Source: Blastocatellia bacterium (GTDB lineage Bacteria > Acidobacteriota > Blastocatellia > HR10 > J050). From it: a stretch of 64,000 bases of DNA. Below the pieces are notes generated by a model. The model made no database searches. It saw only the letters and a program-made list of their open reading frames with translations, and had not been told where the DNA came from. The stretch covers positions 1 through 64,000 of the forward strand of contig JANWZE010000025.1 of the NCBI GenBank assembly GCA_025054955.1, read 5' to 3'. Positions 34,580 through 43,349 of the stretch are shown piece by piece (position 1 is the first letter of the stretch; each line of letters begins with the position of its first letter). Position numbers and translations under genes: made by a program.

Positions 34580-36616
34580 TCAATCGCCGGCGATGAAAGA
34601 AAATTCCTGAACTTGTCGTTCTGCCGCTGCGGACTGACGGAAATCCCACGTCTTGATGTTCTGGCACGTGGATGGCCGACTTGACAGGCGCGGACGCGAG
34701 GCGATGAAGTGATGATAAACGAGCTGCAGTGAGAGGATGCCCACCATCGCCATATTGTCCACCTCGCCCATCACCTTGCCTTTCTGTTGAAACTTCTGCA
34801 CCAGCTTTTGCACAAACGCCGGATTGAAGCAGCCCGCCTCTTTCAACCGGCTGGGGCTCAATACATCGGCTACGTAATCCAGCGGCTGACCGTTGGCAAA
34901 GAAGCTCTCGATATTCGGCGCGCGATACGCTTGCTTGGGGCGCTCACGGATGCTGAGCGGCACAATATCAGCGAACGCTTTTTTCAACACGCTCTTTTCG
35001 CGCATCGCTTGCAATTTCACCGTTGGCGGCATCGCCGCGGCTAATTCGATCACTCGATGATCGAGGAACGGGAACCGCCCTTCAACCGAATGAGCCATGG
35101 CCTGACGGTCACCTTGCGAAGCCAACAGGTAACCGGCCAACAACATCTTCATGTCAATGTATTGCGCTCGAGACAAGTAGTGCCACCGATGAAAATCCGC
35201 CGGCAACGTCGCCTTGAAGGCAGCAATGGCATCATACCCGTTCAACGCGGCCTTCACTTCATCGGCGAAAAATTTCTTCGTCTTGGCCGTGTTGGACCAC
35301 GTCGGAATATGCGAATAGTGCGGCTCGTCTACGTCCATCATGCCAGCGCCAAAAAACGCTTTGAGGTACTCAGGCGATTGCACCTGAGCCAGCGTCAAAT
35401 ATGGATAGAGCCGCTGGAAGAGCACGGTACGGCGCGTGTTCGGGTGCTGCGCCCAATATCGCCGCAGCTTCGTCTCCTTAAATAGATCGTACCCTAGGAA
35501 CGCTTCATCGCCGCCCTCGCCGCTCAAGACCACTTTCACACCACTGTCGCGCACGAGTCGGGAGAGCAAAAACAGTGGGGCCGGCGCGGTGCGCAGCACC
35601 GGCGTTTCCGTATGCCAAATCACTTGAGGGAAGACCCGCCCAATATCCTCGCTGGAACAATCCACTGCCTGATGATTGGCGCCCAGATAATCCACCATGA
35701 GCCGTTGATAGGGACTTTCGTCGTAAAAATCGTTGGTGAAGCGAACCGAGAACGTAGTCAGCGGATTGTCACTGTAGTGCTTGACCACGCTGGCCACCAC
35801 CGATGAATCAATGCCGCCGCTCAGGTAGACGCCCACAGGCACATCGGCTTGAAGTTGTAACCGCGTTGAGTCAATCACCAGCTCACGCAGTTGCTCGATG
35901 CACTCAGCTTCTGTGCGAGCCGGAGCTTCGCCCTCCACCGGGAATCGCAGATGCCAGTAGGGACGCGTGGTGACACCATGACGGTCGGCAATCAGATAAT
36001 GCCCCGGCGGCAATTGCGATACGCCAGCGAAGATCGTCTCCGGCGGCAGCGTGACCCAATAGGTGAAAATTTGATCCAGGGCGTGCAGATTGATTTGACG
36101 TTTGATCGTCTCGTCCAGAAACAGCGACTTGACTTCTGAGGCGAACCGCAAGCGACCTTCGGCTTCAACATAAAATAACGGACGAATCCCCATGCGATCG
36201 CGCGCCAGCAAGAGTCGTTGCCGCACGGTGTCCCACAAGGCGATGGCAAACTGCCCGTTCAGATGCTCCAGGAAAGCATCGCCTTCCTGCTCGTACAAGT
36301 GAACAATGACCTCTGTATCAGCCTGCGTGTAAAACCGATGCCCTTGCGCCAGCAGTCGTCGGCGAAGCTCTTTGTAGTTGAAGATTTCGCCGTTGAACAC
36401 GACCCAGACGCTCTTGTCTTCATTGTGAATCGGCTGCTGCCCCGTCTCTAGATCAATGATGCTCAACCGCGCGCTGCCCAGACCGACTTTTTCATCCATC
36501 CAAATGCCAGCTTCATCAGGACCACGATGACGGATCATCGCAACCATCCCGGCCAGCAGTTCAGGATTGACCGCTTCATCGGCGTTGAAATGAAACATGC
36601 CAGCGATTCCACACAT
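34580..36616 (-). CDS. Asparagine synthase-type amidotransferase (copy 2)
   Basis: This 678-residue class II amidotransferase starts at the catalytic Cys (MCGIAG). The glutaminase half has ARLSIIDLETGQQP and VVFNGEIFNYKELR. The PP-loop VYLSGGIDSSVV lies near residue 260. VLSGEGGDEAFLGYDLFKE follows near 350 and DRQAMAHSVEGRFPFLDHR near 500. The C-terminal tail of about 50 residues after the synthetase domain is unusual, polar and perhaps a read-through of a spacer. It heads the module AsnB-ACP-amidotransferase-GNAT. The enzyme is clearly different from copy 1 (638 residues) in sequence and neighbours, so it is not a simple local duplication. Confidence 0.9.
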   Translation of the reverse strand: MCGIAGMFHFNADEAVNPELLAGMVAMIRHRGPDEAGIWMDEKVGLGSARLSIIDLETGQQPIHNEDKSVWVVFNGEIFNYKELRRRLLAQGHRFYTQADTEVIVHLYEQEGDAFLEHLNGQFAIALWDTVRQRLLLARDRMGIRPLFYVEAEGRLRFASEVKSLFLDETIKRQINLHALDQIFTYWVTLPPETIFAGVSQLPPGHYLIADRHGVTTRPYWHLRFPVEGEAPARTEAECIEQLRELVIDSTRLQLQADVPVGVYLSGGIDSSVVASVVKHYSDNPLTTFSVRFTNDFYDESPYQRLMVDYLGANHQAVDCSSEDIGRVFPQVIWHTETPVLRTAPAPLFLLSRLVRDSGVKVVLSGEGGDEAFLGYDLFKETKLRRYWAQHPNTRRTVLFQRLYPYLTLAQVQSPEYLKAFFGAGMMDVDEPHYSHIPTWSNTAKTKKFFADEVKAALNGYDAIAAFKATLPADFHRWHYLSRAQYIDMKMLLAGYLLASQGDRQAMAHSVEGRFPFLDHRVIELAAAMPPTVKLQAMREKSVLKKAFADIVPLSIRERPKQAYRAPNIESFFANGQPLDYVADVLSPSRLKEAGCFNPAFVQKLVQKFQQKGKVMGEVDNMAMVGILSLQLVYHHFIASRPRLSSRPSTCQNIKTWDFRQSAAAERQVQEFSFIAGD

Positions 36617-36760
36617 AAGAAGTCTCCACTTGTTGCCTCATGCACTCGTGATGGATGTCATGGACAACGGCTATTGACCTGCGTGAGAGTCTATGACCAC
36701 CAACGAACCATGACAGGGGAATGCAGATAAAAGAACGAACCAGACAAGGACAAGTAACAA

Positions 36761-37525
36761 CTAAACACGCTCAGCCAGCGCTTTGGGCAGATGTTGTTTG
36801 CGCTGACTTAAGACCACGCCCATGATGTGAGCATGAACGCGCTCAAACTCGGTCTTGGCGGCGCTCAGCTCCTCCAGCCGCGATTTATCGGCCTGAGCGA
36901 TCATAATCACACCATCCACTTTCGTCGCCAGCAAGACTGTATCGGGATGGGTCAATACAGGGCCGGCATGGACGATGACATACTTGAATCGTTCGCGCAT
37001 CCGTCGCAATACATCAGCCGGATGAATCAACGACATCAAAGGCATGCTTGCTTGCTCGTCGCCAATCAAATAGAAATTAGTAACGCGAGTTTGCTGCACT
37101 GTTAGTTGGTTAGTCAGGGAAAAGACTTCCTTCAAGGGCCGCCCCGGCAGCGCCGACTTCAGATGCGAAGTGATGTCCGGGCCGCCTTGATAAACGTCCA
37201 CCAGGGCAACCGGCGTGTGCTCCAATTCCGCTAGTATCAACGCCAGCTCAGCCGAAACAGCCGCAGCGCCATCATCATCGTGCGCGCCACACAGCAAGAT
37301 GATTTGCACTCCTTGCATTTGATTGGCCAACAACACAGCCCCTCGCAGGCGCTCCAATTCTTGCCGTCGCGTCCCCGTGTGGGGCAGAATGCCGGACGGA
37401 ACGGACGTCGCCGTGTCCGTTACCGCCGGCTCACTCACGCCAGGCTGCGCACGCTTAGCCTCATGATCGGCCGAACGTGAAACAGAGCCACTAATGCGTT
37501 CTAAGACTCGGGCGTATTTGCTCAT
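36761..37525 (-). CDS. BY-kinase-like protein with lost P-loop
   Basis: This 254-residue protein follows the ParA/CpsD (bacterial tyrosine kinase) fold, with the SRRQE-like helix TRRQELERLRGAVLLA near residue 52. Where kinases have a GEGKTT Walker A motif it reads LLCGAHDDDGAAAVSAEL (residues 77-94), with no Lys-Thr. Walker A' is VALVDVYQGGPDI instead of a VLLIDAD box. The Walker B-type strand YVIVHAGP is also altered. The C-terminus has no tyrosine cluster. It is therefore probably a non-catalytic partner of the chain-length protein, a role known for adaptor-like relatives. It follows (37525) the ATPase gene by 125 nt. The ATG has a GAGAGGG site just upstream. Confidence 0.78.
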   Translation of the reverse strand: MSKYARVLERISGSVSRSADHEAKRAQPGVSEPAVTDTATSVPSGILPHTGTRRQELERLRGAVLLANQMQGVQIILLCGAHDDDGAAAVSAELALILAELEHTPVALVDVYQGGPDITSHLKSALPGRPLKEVFSLTNQLTVQQTRVTNFYLIGDEQASMPLMSLIHPADVLRRMRERFKYVIVHAGPVLTHPDTVLLATKVDGVIMIAQADKSRLEELSAAKTEFERVHAHIMGVVLSQRKQHLPKALAERV

Positions 37526-37650
37526 GACCCTCTCAATGATGGGTGGTTAAGCGCAGATCAGTTCCTCTCTGACTGCCGACTTCCATCCTCTTATAAGTGT
37601 CGCAATCCAACCGTCACATCATTGCAGGCAGTTGGACATCAGCGATGACT

Positions 37651-40233
37651 CTACTGGCTTGAGCGATGCTCAACATCATCGGCTTCCGGCAGCGGTGGCA
37701 AGAGTAACGCTGTTCCGCTTGGCAGCTCGTCCCAATTGTAGACGTGAGGATTTGCGGCGCGCACGCGGTTGACCAATCGCGGCGTGACAGCGCCATACTC
37801 GCGGCGCATAATGCTCAGTAATGTCTCGCCTGGACCGACAATGACCATGTGAGGCGTTGCTTCAGCCGGGTTGGCCTCGCCGCCGGGCAGTGCGGATGAG
37901 ACCGATGCCGGCGCCAGCGGCCCAGTGGGGATCATCAGCGGCGAGGTGGAGATTTCCGTTTTGCCGGGCATCGTGGCCAATTGCCCCGCTGTCATCTTTA
38001 CCGGCCAGCGGCTGACTCCATGAGTCATCCATGCCGTGATCTGACCACCATAGAATTTGGTGATCACAAACCCGCCCACCAAACCTACGCACAGAGCAAA
38101 CAAGGCTAAAAACAACGCAGCAGCGAACAATTGTGGCCGAGACCAATGTTGCGGCACTTCGATCCGCGACAGCGGCACACGGACCGGTTCAGGTCGCGTC
38201 CAGGAGTGATCCCACGTCTGAGGCGTCGCTCCTATGGCAAAGTCATGTTTGACACGCGGAATCGGTTCTGAGTCAGTAGACGGCTGGACGTTCCTGTCAA
38301 ACTCTGCTTCTGTAGGCTCAGACCAGAATGATCTCATCGCGTCAGACTCATCCATGAGTTTTCCTAATGCCGCGCTGCGCACGCCTGCCAATAGTTGTTC
38401 ATCCTGATGCGCCGTGGTTGGTCGTCCTGCCCGCGCCTGAATGAATGTTTCCAATTCATCCAACAATTGATCCATCGAAAGCCCGACCGGTTGACTTTGC
38501 TGCCATCGTGGCCGTGACAGCGAGCTTGGATATTCGTTCGCCAGCCGAACGTTCAACGGACGCTCAACCGGGGACGAGTTGGTCTTATCATGAGTGACAG
38601 CCGGCACGGTATCAGGCGCGGGCGCCGGCGGCATATCCAGCGCAGGCTCTACCGCTCGCGCCGGAGCAGACAACCCAACGAACGCTGGGCGACGCTCTGC
38701 CTCTGCGCCCACCAACGGCGCAGGCACGCCAGGCACACGACCATAGGCGGGACGAAATCGGCCAGCGGCTTTTGGTTTGAACGGCGTTACATTGGAGCCG
38801 CTCTCGGATGATTCTGCTACATCACCAACCTTGCTTGCCGGCGCGGTAGCCGCTGAAGGCGCTTGGTTGTCGGACTCATCGGAAGTTTTCCCATCAGACC
38901 CGGTCACCGCTGGCGCTGCCTCTGAAGCAAAATCCTTTCTAAGCTCTGATGTCTGATCCGGCTCAACCGATACGACCGGCGCCGACGCTGTTGAATCACT
39001 CAAACTAACGACTGCTGCCTGTGTAGAAACCGGCGCCGTTTCAACTGCAACTTCAGGGGTGAGCGTGGCGGCCTGAGCTGGAACCGTTGCCAGTGGAGCG
39101 ACGCCATCTGCCGGTTCAGGTTGTGTCGGCTGCGACCACGATTCGTGACTGACGTCAGCCAACGCGACCGACGGCGCGACGCTCGGCGTTACCACCGGGG
39201 GCGGCGCAATCATTGGTGATGACTGAGCTGAGGCGGCGCCCGAATGTGCGGCTTCTGATACCAGTTCCGCCTGCTGCCTTGTCACCTGCGCAGCCACTGT
39301 CTGCGCGTCGGCTTCGGACGACATCTGATCGTCAGCTTCGGCAGACATGGCCACCAACCATTGCTGCATTTCCGGGTCAGTCGCCTTCGAGGCAGCAACA
39401 GGATCAATCAGCGGCACTGATTCAAACAGGTCTAACTCCTGAGCAGCTTCTTTGACCATCGGCAGCTCGATGCGGTACTTATTCTCCGCATACGCCACCA
39501 GCAGCGCATTATGACAGACAGCGTTAATCAATCGAGGAATCCCGTGCGAGGCTTCGTAAATAGCGGCCAGCACAGGCCGGCTCATGAGCGAGTGCAACGG
39601 CTTATTCCATTCAGTGCACCGCAACCGATGCTCGATGTACTCGCTTGTCTCAGACATGGTCAGTGGCCGCAAATTGACATTGACGGTGATGCGTTGTTTC
39701 AACTGAGCCAGTTCTGACAATCCCAGCTTGGATTTCAACTGCGGTTGACCAACCAACATCACTTGCAGCAGCTTCGCCTGCGGAACCTCAAAATTGGTCA
39801 ACAGGCGAATATCTTCCATCTCGCGGATGGAAAGATTCTGCGCTTCGTCGAAAATCAGCACAACATTGTTACCGGAGCGCCACTGATCAGCCAGTAGATC
39901 CTGAAGCTGTCGGGTCAAGCTCAACACAGTGCCGCCCTGCGGTTTGCTGCCCAACGATTCAAGAATGAATTGCAATCGTTGCTTGAACGTCAGGTCTGTG
40001 CCGGGCAGGAAGACGGTTCGGACAGAATTTTCTAATTGCTCCAACAACGCATAGAGCAACGTCGTCTTGCCCGTGCCAGGTTCGCCGGTCAGACAGATAA
40101 AGCCTCGACGCATTTTCACGCCGTACATCAATGCGGCAAACGCTTCTTGATGGCCGGGGCCCAAATACAGAAATCGCGGGTCGGGGCTTACGCCAAACGG
40201 GTCTTCACGGAATCCAAAATGCTCAGTGTACAT
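37651..40233 (-). CDS. ExeA-like AAA ATPase with membrane segment and LysM-like tail
   Basis: This 860-residue protein has an N-terminal AAA (ExeA/TniB-like) domain at residues 1-270, with Walker A GEPGTGKTT near 50, Walker B VVLIFDEAQNL near 120, and the family opening MYTEHFGFREDPFGVSPDP. A long Ala/Pro/Ser/Thr/Glu-rich linker runs to about 690. One transmembrane helix lies at about 702-724 (LALFALCVGLVGGFVI). A LysM-like domain lies at about 796-846 (VGPGETLLSIMRREYG...VRAANPH). It resembles the XrtA-system ATPase but with a longer, membrane-spanning C-terminus that would place LysM in the periplasm against peptidoglycan. It may energise or gate export. The start overlaps the chain-length gene by 11 nt. 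Confidence 0.87.
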   Translation of the reverse strand: MYTEHFGFREDPFGVSPDPRFLYLGPGHQEAFAALMYGVKMRRGFICLTGEPGTGKTTLLYALLEQLENSVRTVFLPGTDLTFKQRLQFILESLGSKPQGGTVLSLTRQLQDLLADQWRSGNNVVLIFDEAQNLSIREMEDIRLLTNFEVPQAKLLQVMLVGQPQLKSKLGLSELAQLKQRITVNVNLRPLTMSETSEYIEHRLRCTEWNKPLHSLMSRPVLAAIYEASHGIPRLINAVCHNALLVAYAENKYRIELPMVKEAAQELDLFESVPLIDPVAASKATDPEMQQWLVAMSAEADDQMSSEADAQTVAAQVTRQQAELVSEAAHSGAASAQSSPMIAPPPVVTPSVAPSVALADVSHESWSQPTQPEPADGVAPLATVPAQAATLTPEVAVETAPVSTQAAVVSLSDSTASAPVVSVEPDQTSELRKDFASEAAPAVTGSDGKTSDESDNQAPSAATAPASKVGDVAESSESGSNVTPFKPKAAGRFRPAYGRVPGVPAPLVGAEAERRPAFVGLSAPARAVEPALDMPPAPAPDTVPAVTHDKTNSSPVERPLNVRLANEYPSSLSRPRWQQSQPVGLSMDQLLDELETFIQARAGRPTTAHQDEQLLAGVRSAALGKLMDESDAMRSFWSEPTEAEFDRNVQPSTDSEPIPRVKHDFAIGATPQTWDHSWTRPEPVRVPLSRIEVPQHWSRPQLFAAALFLALFALCVGLVGGFVITKFYGGQITAWMTHGVSRWPVKMTAGQLATMPGKTEISTSPLMIPTGPLAPASVSSALPGGEANPAEATPHMVIVGPGETLLSIMRREYGAVTPRLVNRVRAANPHVYNWDELPSGTALLLPPLPEADDVEHRSSQ

Positions 40234-41740
40234 CAGCGTATCCTCCTACACCCTCCTCTTCAGGGAGCGCGGCCAACACATTGAGTGAAAGCTGTCGCTC
40301 GATGATCTCTTCGGTTCGCACGGGATGCTCGAAGTATTCCAGGCCAAAAGCGGTGGCGATGCTGAAAAAGAGGCCGACAGCCAACCCCAAAATGGCATTC
40401 AACATGACATTGGGACTGACCGGCTGATAGTTGGGGGTCGCCGGCTCAGCAATGTTGACGTTGACGATCCGGTGCTGATCCAGCGCCTGGCTCAAGCGCG
40501 ATTCTTCGGTCTTTTTCACATAAGCTAAGTAGGTCTGCTCGACCACATCCCGCATTCGACGCAAGTTGCGCTGCTCATAGCTGTTTTCACGAATGTTGCG
40601 CACGCCGGCGCTATAACTTCCCAGCACACTGGAGAGCGCCTTGATGCGTTCTCGTTGCATGGAGGCTTCAGCGCGGGCACGCATCAGATCACTTTTGAGC
40701 GCCATGTGCAGCTCGTTTAGGCCCTGCGCCACTTCCTGAGCCGGTTTCTTCTCTAGTTGGTCAAGGTACTCTGTCACAGTCGCCACTTGCTCTTCCACTT
40801 GCTTGACCACCCGACTGTCTGGCTGGTACTTTTGCCGCAGTTCGGTCCGGCGCAGTTGCAATTCTCCCAATTTTTCACGTAATGTGTCAAGTCCTTCTTG
40901 ATATTTTGTTCGTGTTTCAGTGGTTATCCGTTCAGGCTGAGTGGCCAAAAACTGTTCTAACAGTGCGGCCTGCTCTTCGGCTGCTTTTAATCCAACTTTG
41001 GCTTCGTTTAGTTGCGCCTGAAATTCGGCCTGCTTCTGTAATGCCAGGTGTTCTTGCGTTTCGGCTGTGGCCAGCCCGTGACCGGATTCAAACCGTTTCA
41101 ACTGGTCTTCAATTTCCTGCAGCTTCTTGCGCAGCGCCTCTGTCTGCTCTTCATAAAACGCCGTCGCATTGCTTACCTGACGAAGTTGCAAATGCCGATC
41201 AATGTATGCCTGCGACAGCGTGTTCAACACATTGGCGGCCAGTTCCGGGTCACGAGCGCGATAGCTGACCTGCACCACGTTCGATTTTTTGATCGGGATA
41301 ACTTGCAGATTTTTCTTCAGGTTCAGTATGGCTCGATCCACTGCAGCCTTATCGGGCTGATCGTGAATTTTTCGATAAGAGCTGTCAAACCAGCGACTGA
41401 GCAGGCCGCCACCTGAGTTGGATTGCTTGGCCAAGCCGGTTTGCTCGACGACCTTGGCCAGAATGGGACGGCTGGTTAACAACTCGATCTCTGAATTCAT
41501 CTCGACTTCGCCGACTTCCGCCGAGACATATTCCCGCGTGGTTTCCACTTCGGATGAGACTACTGGTTCAGACCGCCCGCGGCGTAGCAAAATCTTACTA
41601 GTTGATTCATAGGTAGGCGGAATGAAGAGGGAACCAACGACAGAAATGACCAAGACCAGTAACGTGATCAACAGGATGACTTTTCGGCGCGCAAACAGGA
41701 CGGTCAAAATATAGCGCAGACTCAGTGGCTCTCGTTGCAT
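40223..41740 (-). CDS. Wzz/GNVR chain-length determinant
   Basis: This 505-residue inner-membrane protein has transmembrane helices at residues 22-41 (VILLITLLVLVISVVGSLFI) and about 455-475, with a long periplasmic coiled coil between. A GNVR-like region lies at 180-280 and a proline-containing YQPVSPN segment precedes the second helix. It sets polymer length and links export to the envelope. There is no C-terminal kinase domain; a BY-kinase-like protein is encoded separately three genes on. The start at 41740 follows AAGGAGTTCC with good spacing and begins MQREPLSLRYIL; a longer frame to 41782 has no better site. The stop overlaps the ATPase start by 11 nt. Confidence 0.9.
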   Translation of the reverse strand: MQREPLSLRYILTVLFARRKVILLITLLVLVISVVGSLFIPPTYESTSKILLRRGRSEPVVSSEVETTREYVSAEVGEVEMNSEIELLTSRPILAKVVEQTGLAKQSNSGGGLLSRWFDSSYRKIHDQPDKAAVDRAILNLKKNLQVIPIKKSNVVQVSYRARDPELAANVLNTLSQAYIDRHLQLRQVSNATAFYEEQTEALRKKLQEIEDQLKRFESGHGLATAETQEHLALQKQAEFQAQLNEAKVGLKAAEEQAALLEQFLATQPERITTETRTKYQEGLDTLREKLGELQLRRTELRQKYQPDSRVVKQVEEQVATVTEYLDQLEKKPAQEVAQGLNELHMALKSDLMRARAEASMQRERIKALSSVLGSYSAGVRNIRENSYEQRNLRRMRDVVEQTYLAYVKKTEESRLSQALDQHRIVNVNIAEPATPNYQPVSPNVMLNAILGLAVGLFFSIATAFGLEYFEHPVRTEEIIERQLSLNVLAALPEEEGVGGYADVH

Positions 41741-41880
41741 AACGGAACTCCTTGAAAACGATCCAAGCTGGGGATCAACCATCCACAGGAGGGTCGCCGA
41801 TGGTCATCCCCAGCTTTCATTGCGTCCTACCTCCAAAGACCTTCAGTACAGGGCTATGTTGACGCGATATTCCATCGAGG

Positions 41881-42804
41881 TTACCGCCGTCGGAGCGGGT
41901 CCGTGTACAACCCAAACGACTGAATTTGCAACGCACGAAGCGCATCATTGATTCGACTCAGTTTGGATTGCGGCACGTAGATCAGATCGCCATCTCGCAG
42001 CGTGAGGTTCAAAAACGGGTCTGGACGCTTGGAATAAACTTTGGTCATATCAACGACGGTGACTCTCATCTGCCCCTCGCCGATAGGACGAAGATGAATG
42101 ACCTGCTTGCGATGCGCTTGCGGCGTGAATCCGCCGGCCAGCAACACGGCTTGCGCCAGCATGTCGCCATCGCGCAATTCGTAGGCGCCCGGTTTCACGA
42201 CATAGCCGCCGATGAAAATGCGTGGCTTGACGAATTCCTTGAGTGTGACGGAAATCAGCGGGTCAATCAATTCTTTGGCGTATCGCTCGGTCAATTTCTG
42301 TTCCAACTCTGACACCGTCAATCCTTCAGCCCGCACATCCCCAATCAACGGCAGCGAAATCATACCATCCGGCTTGACAATCGTTTCTTGATTCAATTCC
42401 GGTTGATAGAAAAATTTGACTTCGAGTTTATCCCCCTGATGCAGTTGATAACCAGAGGAGGTGCGCAGTTGAGGTGGGCCGCCAGCAAATTGCACGATGG
42501 TGGAGTCTGGCTCAGTGGCTCCCGCAGGCGTTGCTGTCGAGGATGAGGGTAGCGACGGCGACGCGCTCTGAGCCGACACGCTGAGCTGAAGCCCCAACAT
42601 CAGCACGATACCGGGTAACACCTTTCGCTTGATTCCTGTCCTCCGCTTGATTCCTGTCAGACACAGCCGACCGAGCCTTCCGATCATACCGGCGGCGGCT
42701 TGAAAGCCGACACGCCCAAACTCCGAATGCGCATCCAGTAACTGCACACCCTCGAGCGATGCAGGCTGCCGCCATCCCGGTTTTTCAACCGTCTTCTCTT
42801 TCAT
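41881..42804 (-). CDS. Polysaccharide export protein (Wza-like)
   Basis: This 307-residue outer-membrane export protein has a Poly_export domain (YQLHQGDKLEVKFFYQPEL near residue 117, then PLIGDVRAEGLTVSELEQKL) and an SLBB domain (FIGGYVVKPGAYELRDGDM near 200). A hydrophobic signal (VLPGIVLMLGLQLSVSAQS, about 62-80) follows a long N-terminal extension, so either export uses an internal start or the true start is later. There is no lipobox Cys, unlike E. coli Wza. The start at 42804 is supported by GGAGGAACAGGCC; a GTG at 42876 is an alternative. A small internal duplication (GIKRRTGIKRK) lies just before the signal. It would form the channel for the polymer. Confidence 0.88.
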   Translation of the reverse strand: MKEKTVEKPGWRQPASLEGVQLLDAHSEFGRVGFQAAAGMIGRLGRLCLTGIKRRTGIKRKVLPGIVLMLGLQLSVSAQSASPSLPSSSTATPAGATEPDSTIVQFAGGPPQLRTSSGYQLHQGDKLEVKFFYQPELNQETIVKPDGMISLPLIGDVRAEGLTVSELEQKLTERYAKELIDPLISVTLKEFVKPRIFIGGYVVKPGAYELRDGDMLAQAVLLAGGFTPQAHRKQVIHLRPIGEGQMRVTVVDMTKVYSKRPDPFLNLTLRDGDLIYVPQSKLSRINDALRALQIQSFGLYTDPLRRR

Positions 42805-43124
42805 GGCCTGTTCCTCCAACCACATTGTTACAGGGGCTGCGATGGCCCTACTCAGCCCCATCAAACCAGACTTCACACACCGACACGATCACCCAGCAAC
42901 GATCCGATGAAAGTTACGCCTGCGCGCCAACCCACTGCGTGCCAGCTCACAAGGTTGATCTGTTGGTGGCTGCTGCCGGCGTCGTTGCTGTTGGTCTGTC
43001 GGTTCATGTCGTCGTTCGATTCCGGTTTACTATTGCGTTGCTCACACGGCCTGCCGGTCCGCGTCAAATCTTGGTTCATCGTAAGCTGCCCGAGTTGCTG
43101 CCGATGAATCACCACGCTGCCTGG
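42805..43124. other. 320-bp intergenic region inside the export operon
   Basis: On the minus strand this lies between the zinc-ribbon gene and the Wza-like gene. Open frames on the opposite strand have no domain and are not supported. Apart from an in-frame GTG extension of the export gene (to 42876), nothing recognisable is seen: no T-run terminator, promoter consensus or repeat. Confidence 0.5.
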
Positions 43125-43349
43125 CTAATGGAAATAGGCTCGCTGGTTTCGTTGTGTATCCAGAGACTCCTTCAGTCGCTGGCCGCACACCGAACAAAAC
43201 TTGGCATACGGATTGGTGATTGCGCTCTGGCAACCACTACACGCCGTCAGTAGCCGTGACCCGCAATTGGAGCAGAAATGCTCCTGCAGTTTGGCATTGG
43301 AAAAATAGTCACACTGAGGACATGTAAAATAGGTTTCTGTCATGGTCAT
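43125..43349 (-). CDS. Small double zinc-ribbon protein
   Basis: This 74-residue protein is built from four CxxC knuckles: CPQC, CSNC, CSGC and CSVC. They form two zinc ribbons of the DZR type. Such small proteins may bind nucleic acid or another protein; no function can be assigned. The start at 43349 (or an ATG two codons later) has an AGAGGG site nearby. It is the first gene of the minus-strand exopolysaccharide run and lies about 126 nt downstream of the transcription start predicted from the sigma-54 promoter at 43486-43501. The last residues run beyond the ribbons as a short polar tail. Confidence 0.75.
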   Translation of the reverse strand: MTMTETYFTCPQCDYFSNAKLQEHFCSNCGSRLLTACSGCQSAITNPYAKFCSVCGQRLKESLDTQRNQRAYFH

